Assembly: GCA_947306845.1 (NCBI GenBank)
Contig: CAMZHP010000012.1
Span: 1-21,539 of the forward strand
Source: an uncultured Prevotellaceae bacterium
Lineage (GTDB): Bacteria > Bacteroidota > Bacteroidia > Bacteroidales > Bacteroidaceae
DNA: 21,539 bases
Direction of reading: 5' to 3'
In this document: piece by piece, positions 1 through 6,635 of the stretch
Numbering within the stretch: the first letter of the stretch is position 1
Layout: each line of letters opens with the position of its first letter
Position numbers and translations under genes: made by a program
Notes under the pieces: model-generated
What the model was told of the DNA's origin: nothing
Database searches by the model: none
What the model saw: the letters and a program-made list of their open reading frames with translations, nothing else

Positions 1-582
1 CATGTCACTGGCAGCATTCAGGCCAACCACATGGGAGCGGGAGGACTGATTGGTCTGGCCACACAATCAGAAAGCACCATTACCATCTCTAAATGTTGGT
101 CGAGTGTGACCATCAACTCGACAATTGAAGGTGGGGGACATATCGGAGGCTTTATCGGGGAAAACTACGAGTCAAAATTCGAGATCACCAATTGTCTGTT
201 TGATGGCGAGATTATCGGGAAAAACACCTCTGGATGCGGTGGTTTCTTTGGGTATATCAGGTATGATAATGCGAAGTCTCTGGTTAGCATCACACATTCT
301 CTTATGAATGCCACCACCATAGATTTCAAAACCGAATATGTCTCACCGCTTGCAAGCGGTCCGTTCTATGGATTCTATAAGAGTGCTACTTCGGAAAAGA
401 CGTATTTCACTTATGTAAAAGTCAACTCCTGTGGATATACCAAAAGTTTTGGATACACTACACTACAAGGAACGGATTTGACCAATCTAACCGATGCTGA
501 TGATATCATCAGTGGGATTGTTTCTGGATCTAATAGACAAAACTGGTGCGTAGTAGACGGTAAACCCGCACTGAAGTATTGA
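1..582 (+). CDS. GLUG-like repeat surface protein, 3' end only
   Basis: The frame is open from the first base and stops with TGA at 580-582, so this is the C-terminal 193 residues of a longer protein whose start lies outside the window. The visible part has degenerate repeats of the GLUG type: a GGLIG or GGFIG/GGFFG step followed by a strand ending in a Cys-containing motif (SKCW, TNCLFDG). Such repeats form right-handed beta-helix or adhesin-like stalks in Bacteroidales cell-surface proteins. The chain ends in a short tail, WCVVDGKPALKY, with no recognisable sorting domain. Its base composition is visibly more AT-rich than the enzyme genes further right. The following gene is convergent (682-1791), so it has no operon link to the right. 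The family assignment rests on the repeat pattern alone; ligand and function are unknown. Confidence 0.7.
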   Translation, partial: HVTGSIQANHMGAGGLIGLATQSESTITISKCWSSVTINSTIEGGGHIGGFIGENYESKFEITNCLFDGEIIGKNTSGCGGFFGYIRYDNAKSLVSITHSLMNATTIDFKTEYVSPLASGPFYGFYKSATSEKTYFTYVKVNSCGYTKSFGYTTLQGTDLTNLTDADDIISGIVSGSNRQNWCVVDGKPALKY

Positions 583-681
583 CTTTGAATGCAGGCTTCA
601 CTATCACCGTCGTACTCGATGCTGTTGATCTACTCTCACTGCCATCCCCTCTGCGTCAGCAGACTGTTGTAGAGGGAGACG
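583..681. other. Convergent intergenic spacer, weak hairpin only
   Basis: This is a 99-bp gap between two converging genes. The only structure seen is a 6-bp inverted repeat, CCCTCT (647-652) with AGAGGG (671-676), around an 18-nt loop. There is no T tract on either strand, so it is a poor intrinsic terminator. No gene is supported here. Confidence 0.4.
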
Positions 682-1791
682 CTATCCATTCCACATGTAA
701 CTTCCGGGCTTGAGGATGAGGCGCATGCCATTTTCCGCGCACATTCTCACTACCCCGGGAGCCAGTTGGCAGATATCATGGAAATGGGAGAATCCGAGTG
801 CACGGCAACAAGCGAAAGCGGTCGCCCCACCCTCTATCACCAAATCATCAGGACAGTAGATGGCAACCAGTGATTTGACCATTTCCGCCATGGTCTCACG
901 TAGATGAACCGCCACCTTTTTCCCTGTCAAGTGATGATATGGTATGGCAAGAGCCACGGCATGATCAGCAACAAAATCCGTAGCCACTTCCGTCACCCAT
1001 TTCTGCATATCCGTCCCCCCATTGTAAAGATCCAACGGCATGGAAGCCACCGGCACAGGAAGCAGATCCGGCTGGCTCTGGGTGCTGCCACAAACCACCA
1101 ACACATTTTCTGAAGGAAAACAGAAATCGTGCTTTTCAGACTGCTGCGTCAATCCCATGTATCGCAGGAGTTCAACAAACAAGTCGGCTGCACCCGCCAG
1201 CAACGCATCCCTACCAGCCTCATTCAGCCAGTGACGGATATCATCGGCAGACGACACATCAGGAATCAGTACCCCCATGTCCTCCCCCTCAGGGAAGCGT
1301 TCATGCACGGAAGATGTCAGAGCAGGAAATTCCGGATCGTGAGCAAATGCCGTCTGGCTAATAGGTATGCCACCAACATAGTAAATTCCCCCTTGGATGG
1401 TTCTGCCTTTTGAGGGATTGGCAGGAATGAACAGCGTACGTGTTGCCTGCATGGCATCTATCCATGTCTGCATTTCCGCCATGACATGTCCCCTTAGCGC
1501 CGAGTCCGTCTTTTTGAACAGCAAGGCATCCCCCGGCAATGCCCGAGCCACGCTGCGCGACACTTCCACCGCGTCACACTCATTGGCAGAGCGCGTGTCC
1601 GTCGCCAGCACTATCACATCATTGCTGACGGTCAACACCCCATCAGGCATTGCTGTCAGCAAATCTGTATCCAATCCGTAAGAACTGGCGATGCCCGCAA
1701 TCTCAGCCGCCCCCGTAAGGTCGTCAGCAACGACAAAGATGGGACGAGGATGACGGACATGTCGGATGGGGCATGATGATTGATGGCTCAT
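682..1791 (-). CDS. DUF1537 four-carbon sugar-acid kinase (DtnK/DenK/OtnK-like)
   Basis: Predicted cytoplasmic ATP-dependent kinase of 369 aa that phosphorylates a C4 sugar acid such as threonate or erythronate at O4. The N-terminal DUF1537 domain carries ADDLTGA (residues 22-28) and KKTDSALRG (93-101). The C-terminal nucleotide-binding domain carries EGGATA (320-325) and a final KPGS (361-364). The start is the ATG at 1791-1789, whose A is also the last base of the upstream pdxA-like stop codon (TGATG), so translation is probably coupled. The frame stays open another 83 codons upstream, but that stretch overlaps the pdxA-like gene and has no kinase homology. It is the last gene of the operon. 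In the described pathway the product is the substrate of the adjacent PdxA2. Family assignment is firm; C4 acid stereochemistry cannot be read from the sequence. Confidence 0.88.
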   Translation of the reverse strand: MSHQSSCPIRHVRHPRPIFVVADDLTGAAEIAGIASSYGLDTDLLTAMPDGVLTVSNDVIVLATDTRSANECDAVEVSRSVARALPGDALLFKKTDSALRGHVMAEMQTWIDAMQATRTLFIPANPSKGRTIQGGIYYVGGIPISQTAFAHDPEFPALTSSVHERFPEGEDMGVLIPDVSSADDIRHWLNEAGRDALLAGAADLFVELLRYMGLTQQSEKHDFCFPSENVLVVCGSTQSQPDLLPVPVASMPLDLYNGGTDMQKWVTEVATDFVADHAVALAIPYHHLTGKKVAVHLRETMAEMVKSLVAIYCPDDLVIEGGATAFACCRALGFSHFHDICQLAPGVVRMCAENGMRLILKPGSYMWNG

Positions 1792-2828
1792 CAGTTCCTC
1801 ATTCTGTTGATGGCCATCTTGGTAGCATAATCGATGGAGACCATCAGAGCATCCTCGCTGGCGATGCCCTTCCCTGCCACGTCGAAAGCAGTACCGTGGT
1901 CCACCGACACCCGTATGATGGGCAGTCCGAGCGTGATGTTCACCCCCTTGACACTGTCCATCTTGCCCGTTTCCGCATTCCAGTTGAAACCGACCACCTT
2001 GAAAGGAATGTGGCCCTGGTCGTGATACATCGCCACGCAACCATCAAACTGTCCACACTTGGCCTTGGCAAACAGCGTATCAGGTGGAACAGGTCCCACC
2101 ACATTGAATCCCCTTTTTGTGAGTTCCTCCACAGCCGGCGTGATTTCCAGTGCCTCCTCATCCCCGAACAGCCCGTTGTCCGATGAATGCGGGTTGAGTC
2201 CTGCGATACCTATTCGCGGATTCTGAATACCGAACTGCCTGCACGCATCATCTATGAGTTCTGTCACCTCTATGATACGTGCTTTTTTCACCAAGTCGCA
2301 TGCCTTTCTCAGCGGCACATGCGTTGACACATGGATGACTCTCAAATGCTCATCTGCCAGCAACATGGCATATTTCTTTGTGTGAGTGAAAGTGGCGTAA
2401 ATCTCCGTGTGTCCGTCATAATGATGCCCGGCTAGGTTGAGTGCCTCCTTGTTGAGAGGAGCTGTCACAGTGCCATCGACAGCCCCTTCCATGGCGAGAT
2501 CGATAGCCTTTCGTACCGAAACAAAAGCCGCATTGCCGCATTGCGCCGACACCTGTCCATACACCAACTGATCGATATCGACACACTGCAAATCATATAC
2601 GTCGATATTGCCCCGTTTGAAACCAGCATCCTTCACTGTGCTGACAGGATTGATTTTCAGGTTGAGGCCGAGCAAATCAACCGCACGGCGCATAACATCT
2701 GCGTCACCGGTTACAATGGGTCTGCATTTCTCATAGGTTTCAGGATGGCTGAGCGCTTTAGCCACGATTTCCGGTCCGATGCCGGCGGGATCGCCCATGG
2801 TAATTGCCAATATAGGTTTCGTGTTCAT
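1791..2828 (-). CDS. pdxA2: PdxA2-type 4-phospho-sugar-acid dehydrogenase
   Basis: NAD-dependent metalloenzyme of 345 aa in the PdxA family. It has MGDPAGIGPE (11-20), the substrate-binding pair H140-T141, and three predicted metal ligands: H170 (STHVPL), H214 (LNPHSSDNG) and H269 (YHDQGH). The C-terminal signature is SVDHGTAFDVAGKG. True PdxA oxidises 4-phosphohydroxy-L-threonine in vitamin B6 synthesis. PdxA2 paralogues oxidise and decarboxylate 4-phospho-D-threonate or 4-phospho-D-erythronate to dihydroxyacetone phosphate and CO2. The one-base overlap with a DUF1537 kinase strongly favours the PdxA2 role, as kinase and dehydrogenase are consecutive steps. The gene starts 3 nt after the dehydrogenase upstream. 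Family is certain; the choice of PdxA2 over PdxA is inferred from context. Confidence 0.87.
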   Translation of the reverse strand: MNTKPILAITMGDPAGIGPEIVAKALSHPETYEKCRPIVTGDADVMRRAVDLLGLNLKINPVSTVKDAGFKRGNIDVYDLQCVDIDQLVYGQVSAQCGNAAFVSVRKAIDLAMEGAVDGTVTAPLNKEALNLAGHHYDGHTEIYATFTHTKKYAMLLADEHLRVIHVSTHVPLRKACDLVKKARIIEVTELIDDACRQFGIQNPRIGIAGLNPHSSDNGLFGDEEALEITPAVEELTKRGFNVVGPVPPDTLFAKAKCGQFDGCVAMYHDQGHIPFKVVGFNWNAETGKMDSVKGVNITLGLPIIRVSVDHGTAFDVAGKGIASEDALMVSIDYATKMAINRMRN

Positions 2829-2831
2829 ACG

Positions 2832-3977
2832 CTAATATAATGAGTTGTAAATATCACGTGCATCTTGTTCTGTCACCTCACGGGGATTGTTTCTGAGCAG
2901 CCTCTGCACCTCCATGGCAGCGTGTGCCATGCCATCGACAGCTGTCTGCGGGATGCCAAGGTCGACCAGGCTTTGAGGAATGCCCACCTCCTGCGACAAT
3001 TGGCAGATGAAGTCCACGCCACGCTGAGCCGTCTCATCGTCATCCTTTCCAGGAGTCACACCACAAGCTAAGGCCACCTCGGCATAGCGTCTCAGGTTGG
3101 AGGACCGGTTGAATTTCATAACCGACGGCAGCAAGATAGCGTTGGAAAGTCCGTGAGGGATATGGAATTCACCACCTAGCGGATAGGACAAGGCATGCCC
3201 CGCTGCCGTATTGACCGGTCCGAGACACAGACCACCATAGAGACTTCCAAGAGCGAGAGCTTCCCTGGCCTCCTGATCCTTCCCGTTGGCAACCACCTTT
3301 CCAAGGTTGGCAGCAATGAGTTTGATGCCTTGCAAGGCATAGATGTCAACAGCGGGATGGGCAAATCGATTGGTATAAGCCTCAATGCAATGTGTCAGGG
3401 CATCCATTCCCGTATCTGCCGTCACCTTGGCGGGAACCGTCCATGTGAGTTGCGGGTCAACATAGGCAGCGTCTGCCACCAAGTGAGGGCTGACGATACC
3501 CTTTTTGAGATGATCGCGCTCATCTAGGAGAATTGCATTGGGCGACACCTCACTCCCTGTCCCAGCCGTGGTAGGCAGGCAAGCAAACCATCTGCCTCTT
3601 TTCCCGACGCGCCCCGTACCGAAGAGGTCCTCTACCTGCTGGTCACTGTCAATAAGTGCCGCAATGAGTTTGCTCAGGTCAAGTACACTGCCTCCACCCA
3701 CTCCCACCACACTGTCTGCCTTGAAACTGCGTGCCTGGGAAAGGATGCGCTTGAAGTCTGTCACGGTTGGTTCTGCCACGATATCACTGACCGTATGGAT
3801 TTCAACCCCTTTTTCCGAGAGTTGGCTGACCATGGAATCGATGAGTGGCAAGATAGGCGGTGCTGTGAGTATGAAAAGTCGCCTCAGATTCATGTGGAGG
3901 AAATCTTCGCAAAAGGTTTGCATACAACCCGTTCCAAAGACTATTTTCTGTGGCTGCAAAAGGGTAATAGGTTTCAT
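2832..3977 (-). CDS. Iron-containing alcohol dehydrogenase (FucO-like group III)
   Basis: Cytoplasmic NAD(P)-dependent alcohol dehydrogenase or aldehyde reductase of 381 aa, the usual family length. Residues 94-97 are GGGS of the dinucleotide-binding fold, followed by TTAGTGSE (136-143). The four expected metal ligands are present: D192 and H196 in GMDALTH, H261 in AAGHALSYP and H275 in IPHG, with the same 14-residue gap between the last two as in E. coli FucO. It begins 2 nt after the symporter stop and ends 3 nt before the pdxA-like start, so it is certainly co-transcribed. In this operon it may reduce an aldehyde released by the aldolase or oxidise a hydroxyl group before phosphorylation; the sequence does not decide. 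It is not an aldehyde dehydrogenase and would not make an acid directly. Confidence 0.85.
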   Translation of the reverse strand: MKPITLLQPQKIVFGTGCMQTFCEDFLHMNLRRLFILTAPPILPLIDSMVSQLSEKGVEIHTVSDIVAEPTVTDFKRILSQARSFKADSVVGVGGGSVLDLSKLIAALIDSDQQVEDLFGTGRVGKRGRWFACLPTTAGTGSEVSPNAILLDERDHLKKGIVSPHLVADAAYVDPQLTWTVPAKVTADTGMDALTHCIEAYTNRFAHPAVDIYALQGIKLIAANLGKVVANGKDQEAREALALGSLYGGLCLGPVNTAAGHALSYPLGGEFHIPHGLSNAILLPSVMKFNRSSNLRRYAEVALACGVTPGKDDDETAQRGVDFICQLSQEVGIPQSLVDLGIPQTAVDGMAHAAMEVQRLLRNNPREVTEQDARDIYNSLY

Positions 3978-3979
3978 AT

Positions 3980-5533
3980 TTAGTTTGTGCTTTTTGATTT
4001 TTTCAAAATACTGATTGTGAGGCTTTTGTCAGCAAGGGGCGTTTTGAAAAGGTAACTGGCTAAGTACCCCACTACTAAAACTATAAGGTGGCTATATACG
4101 CCCAACATATATTTGTGATGCTTGAAGTTCCATTCACCAAGATCGAGCAAGGTGCTTTTGGTACCATCACCATCAATATCTACTTTTGTGGAAGTGAGCA
4201 CGGCGTATGCCGTGAATAGCACGGCGGCTGCTATGCCTATGTACAGTCCTTGCTTGTTGGCCCTCCTGCTGAAGAGTCCGAGCAAGAAGATGCCCACAAT
4301 GCCAGCTGAGAAGATGGCATAGAGTGAGAAGAGCGCACCCAATACCCCTTCCCCACCCCAGGAGATATAGAGGCATGCCACCCCTATGGCTGCGAGACCA
4401 GCCACCACCACCATCCATTTGCCAAAACGCAGTTTGTCTTTGTCAGTGCAGTTGGGACAGAACCGTGCATAATAATCCTGCACGGCAATGGCTGACAGGC
4501 AATTGAGGTCGGCATCGAGACTGGAGATAGCCGCCGCTGCAAGAGCCGCGACAATCAGTCCTCTGATTCCTACCGGCAATTGGTTGGCTATGAAATACGG
4601 GAACACCTCATCCGCTTTCATACCCTCGGGCAGCAACGGAGCACCGGCAGAATGGTAGTAGGCGAAAAGCAGCGTACCGATAAACATAAACATCGCCCAA
4701 ATGGGAACACTCATCAACACCCCTATAAAAGCCGCCTTTTTGGCTTCCTTATCGCTACGTGCTGTCAGATAGCGCTGCACAATGGTCTGGTCTGTGCCAT
4801 ATTTCTGCAAGGCATAGAAGATGCCATTGAACACCATGACTATGAAGGTACATTCCGTGAAGTCCCAAGTATAGGGTCCGAAGTCAATTTTATTGTATTC
4901 TCCAGCGATGCGCATGGCTTCCGCGGGTCCGCCCTCCGGAAGGAAGAGCAGCAGGATGACACAGATGACTCCACCTCCGATGAGCAGTCCTCCCTGCACG
5001 ACATCCATCCACACGATGGCCTCCATCCCACCGAGCAAGGTAAGCACGATGATGGTGATGCCCAGCACTATCACCACCGTATAAATATTAATGTTGAGAA
5101 AAGTGGCGAGTGCCATCGAGACGAGGAAGAACACTGTTCCTGCCTTTGAGAAATGCCCCAAAGTGAAAGCGAAAGAACTGTAGAGTCTGGCAAAGAGCCC
5201 GAAACGCCGCTCAAAATATTCGTAAGTGGACAGTCGGATCACTCTTCTGAACAACGGCACGATGATGCCGATGAGTGCTACGAGTACGATGGGCACCATC
5301 AGTCCCTGAACCAGCAATATCCAGTTGCCCTCGTAGGCTGCTCCAGGATAAGCCAGGAAAGTGACACTGGAGATAAGTGTAGCAAAGATGGAGATGCCGA
5401 CAGCCCATGCAGGAATGCGTCCACCTCCTGCGAAATAGGTACTGGTGTCTTTTTGCCGATGGGCGAAATACATGCCCATGCCAATGGCTAGGAGCACAGA
5501 CACAATGACGATGATATAGTCTATCCAATGCAT
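3980..5533 (-). CDS. Sodium:solute symporter (SSS family)
   Basis: Inner-membrane transporter of 517 aa with about 13 hydrophobic segments. The first spans residues 6-24; others lie around 43-62, 71-95, 117-142, 150-168 and 172-199, with six or seven more to the C-terminus. The family signature region KYGTDQTIVQRYL is at 244-256. ISSLDADLNCLS (336-347) corresponds to the helix that carries the Na2 sodium-site serines (here S337 and S338) in SSS proteins such as vSGLT. The C-terminus is short and basic. It is the second gene of the operon, 45 bp after the aldolase stop, and presumably imports the operon's substrate using the sodium gradient. SSS members carry sugars, sialic acid, organic acids or amino acids; no substrate can be assigned from sequence alone. 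Confidence 0.88.
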   Translation of the reverse strand: MHWIDYIIVIVSVLLAIGMGMYFAHRQKDTSTYFAGGGRIPAWAVGISIFATLISSVTFLAYPGAAYEGNWILLVQGLMVPIVLVALIGIIVPLFRRVIRLSTYEYFERRFGLFARLYSSFAFTLGHFSKAGTVFFLVSMALATFLNINIYTVVIVLGITIIVLTLLGGMEAIVWMDVVQGGLLIGGGVICVILLLFLPEGGPAEAMRIAGEYNKIDFGPYTWDFTECTFIVMVFNGIFYALQKYGTDQTIVQRYLTARSDKEAKKAAFIGVLMSVPIWAMFMFIGTLLFAYYHSAGAPLLPEGMKADEVFPYFIANQLPVGIRGLIVAALAAAAISSLDADLNCLSAIAVQDYYARFCPNCTDKDKLRFGKWMVVVAGLAAIGVACLYISWGGEGVLGALFSLYAIFSAGIVGIFLLGLFSRRANKQGLYIGIAAAVLFTAYAVLTSTKVDIDGDGTKSTLLDLGEWNFKHHKYMLGVYSHLIVLVVGYLASYLFKTPLADKSLTISILKKSKSTN

Positions 5534-5537
5534 AAAA

Positions 5538-5576
5538 GAGGGGTGAGGGGTGAGAGATATGAGGGGTGAGAGATAT
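5538..5576. repeat. 16-bp tandem repeat in operon spacer
   Basis: Two perfect head-to-tail copies of GAGGGGTGAGAGATAT occupy 5545-5560 and 5561-5576, preceded by a 7-bp partial copy (GAGGGGT) at 5538-5544. They fill almost the whole 45-bp gap between the aldolase stop and the symporter start. This places them in the leader of the symporter cistron on the minus strand. No open frame crosses them. Confidence 0.85.
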
Positions 5577-5578
5577 GA

Positions 5579-6481
5579 TTATTGTGCTGTGTGGAGAGCC
5601 CTCGCTTTTTGAGCGATGATTTCCTCCTGCTCCTTAGGAAGGCGGGAGAGTGGCATGAGCATCCATGGCTCGCACAAGCCCAGTGTCTGCATCATTACCT
5701 TGAGAGCAGTGAGGCTTTCTCCAAGCGTGTGGTCTTTTTGGTATATTGAACAGATGTCCGCTGTGACCAACTGGATCTGAGCCGCTTTCTCTGCTTCTCT
5801 GTTGATAGCCGCCTGATAGAGCTGCGCGTAGAGCTGTGGAATGAAATTACCCCCTGATGGCACGATTCCATCAGCGCCCTGTGCTAGTGTCTCAGCAGAG
5901 AGGGCGGCACATCCACAGAAGAAGGAGAAGTCCTCACGGTCACGGGTGAATGAAATGATTTCATTCATTCTCTGAAGGTTACGTTCCGAATCCTTCAATC
6001 CCACGATATTGGGATGGTCAATCAACAGGCGAACTATATCAATGGGAATACTCATGTGCGTGGTTGCCAGAATATTATAAAGCATGAGGGGGCCAGTGAT
6101 GGTATCCGCCAACCGGCAATAATAATCATACATCTGTTGAGGAGTCAGCGTATAATAAGTGGGCAGTGTGGCTACAATCACATCCGCCCCTGCCTGGGTG
6201 TAAGCTTCTGCCTGTGCTATTTGCTCTGCAAAACAATTGCCAGTCAGTCCGGCATAGACCTTCACACGACCCTTAGCCACCTTCACGACTGCTTCCACAA
6301 GCAGCAAACCGTCCTTCCGACTTACAGAGTTGCCCTCTCCTGTCGTACCCAAGAGCAGAGGAGCCACATCATTCTTGGCTAGGAACTCCATGATTCTGCC
6401 TACGGCCATTGTATCAATCTCACCCTGAGAGGTCACAGGTGTCACCATCGGCACTACCACACCATGATATTTCTTCTTCAT
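5579..6481 (-). CDS. DapA/NanA-superfamily class I aldolase, not DHDPS itself
   Basis: TIM-barrel Schiff-base aldolase of 300 aa, first gene of the operon. GTTGEG (45-50), the Tyr pair Y109-Y110, Y135 (LMLYN) and the Schiff-base lysine K163 (VGLKDSE) are all in place. Enzymes of this group condense or cleave pyruvate with an aldehyde: dihydrodipicolinate synthase, N-acetylneuraminate lyase, 2-keto-3-deoxygluconate aldolase and relatives. In E. coli DapA, Y133 is followed by N-V-P-S-R138, where R138 binds the substrate carboxylate. Here the matching stretch is Y-N-I-L-A-T, so the arginine is replaced by T140. That argues against lysine biosynthesis, as does the catabolic operon. A 2-keto-3-deoxy acid aldolase or sialate-lyase-like reaction is the likely role; the substrate is unknown. 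Confidence 0.85.
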   Translation of the reverse strand: MKKKYHGVVVPMVTPVTSQGEIDTMAVGRIMEFLAKNDVAPLLLGTTGEGNSVSRKDGLLLVEAVVKVAKGRVKVYAGLTGNCFAEQIAQAEAYTQAGADVIVATLPTYYTLTPQQMYDYYCRLADTITGPLMLYNILATTHMSIPIDIVRLLIDHPNIVGLKDSERNLQRMNEIISFTRDREDFSFFCGCAALSAETLAQGADGIVPSGGNFIPQLYAQLYQAAINREAEKAAQIQLVTADICSIYQKDHTLGESLTALKVMMQTLGLCEPWMLMPLSRLPKEQEEIIAQKARALHTAQ

Positions 6482-6602
6482 AAAAAAGGATATTACTTTG
6501 TGTTTATTGTATGAAAAAGACGGTTTTAAGGGGGAAAAGTAATCAATGTGATGGTGTTTAATTATTTTTATGAAAACGGATAGTGCTAATTATGAATAAT
6601 AT
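6482..6602. other. Divergent intergenic region between operon and protease
   Basis: This AT-rich gap must carry the minus-strand operon promoter. No TAnnTTTG match was found on the minus strand here, so the operon may use a divergent or regulated promoter. No obvious operator palindrome was seen. The protease promoter lies at its right edge. Confidence 0.4.
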
Positions 6603-6606
6603 TTGC

Positions 6607-6614
6607 TAAATTTG
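6607..6614 (+). promoter_or_regulatory. Bacteroidetes -7 box for the C10 protease
   Basis: TAAATTTG is an exact match to the TAnnTTTG -7 element. It sits 21 bp before the ATG at 6636, leaving a very short leader. No convincing TTTG -33 element is found at the usual distance. It overlaps the upstream in-frame TTG at 6603 and so excludes that start. Confidence 0.65.
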
Positions 6615-6635
6615 CACCCGTTTAAACAACAGCAA

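Noticed and set aside
1792..2040. N-terminal extension of the DUF1537 kinase frame by 83 codons
   Set aside because: It lies wholly inside the pdxA-like gene in another frame, and the kinase domain begins just after the ATG at 1791, which overlaps the upstream stop.
1791..2828. Vitamin B6 biosynthetic PdxA
   Set aside because: No other pyridoxine gene is nearby, while the overlapping partner is a DUF1537 kinase, the known companion of PdxA2.
5579..6481. Housekeeping dihydrodipicolinate synthase (lysine pathway)
   Set aside because: The substrate-binding arginine is missing and the gene leads a sugar-acid catabolic operon.
3980..6481. Sialic acid (Nan) operon
   Set aside because: An SSS transporter and a NanA-superfamily enzyme would fit, but no epimerase, N-acetylmannosamine kinase or sialidase is present and the downstream genes are for C4 acids.
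6603..6635. TTG start adding 11 residues to the C10 protease
   Set aside because: It lies upstream of and runs through the -7 promoter box, and would bury the signal peptide.
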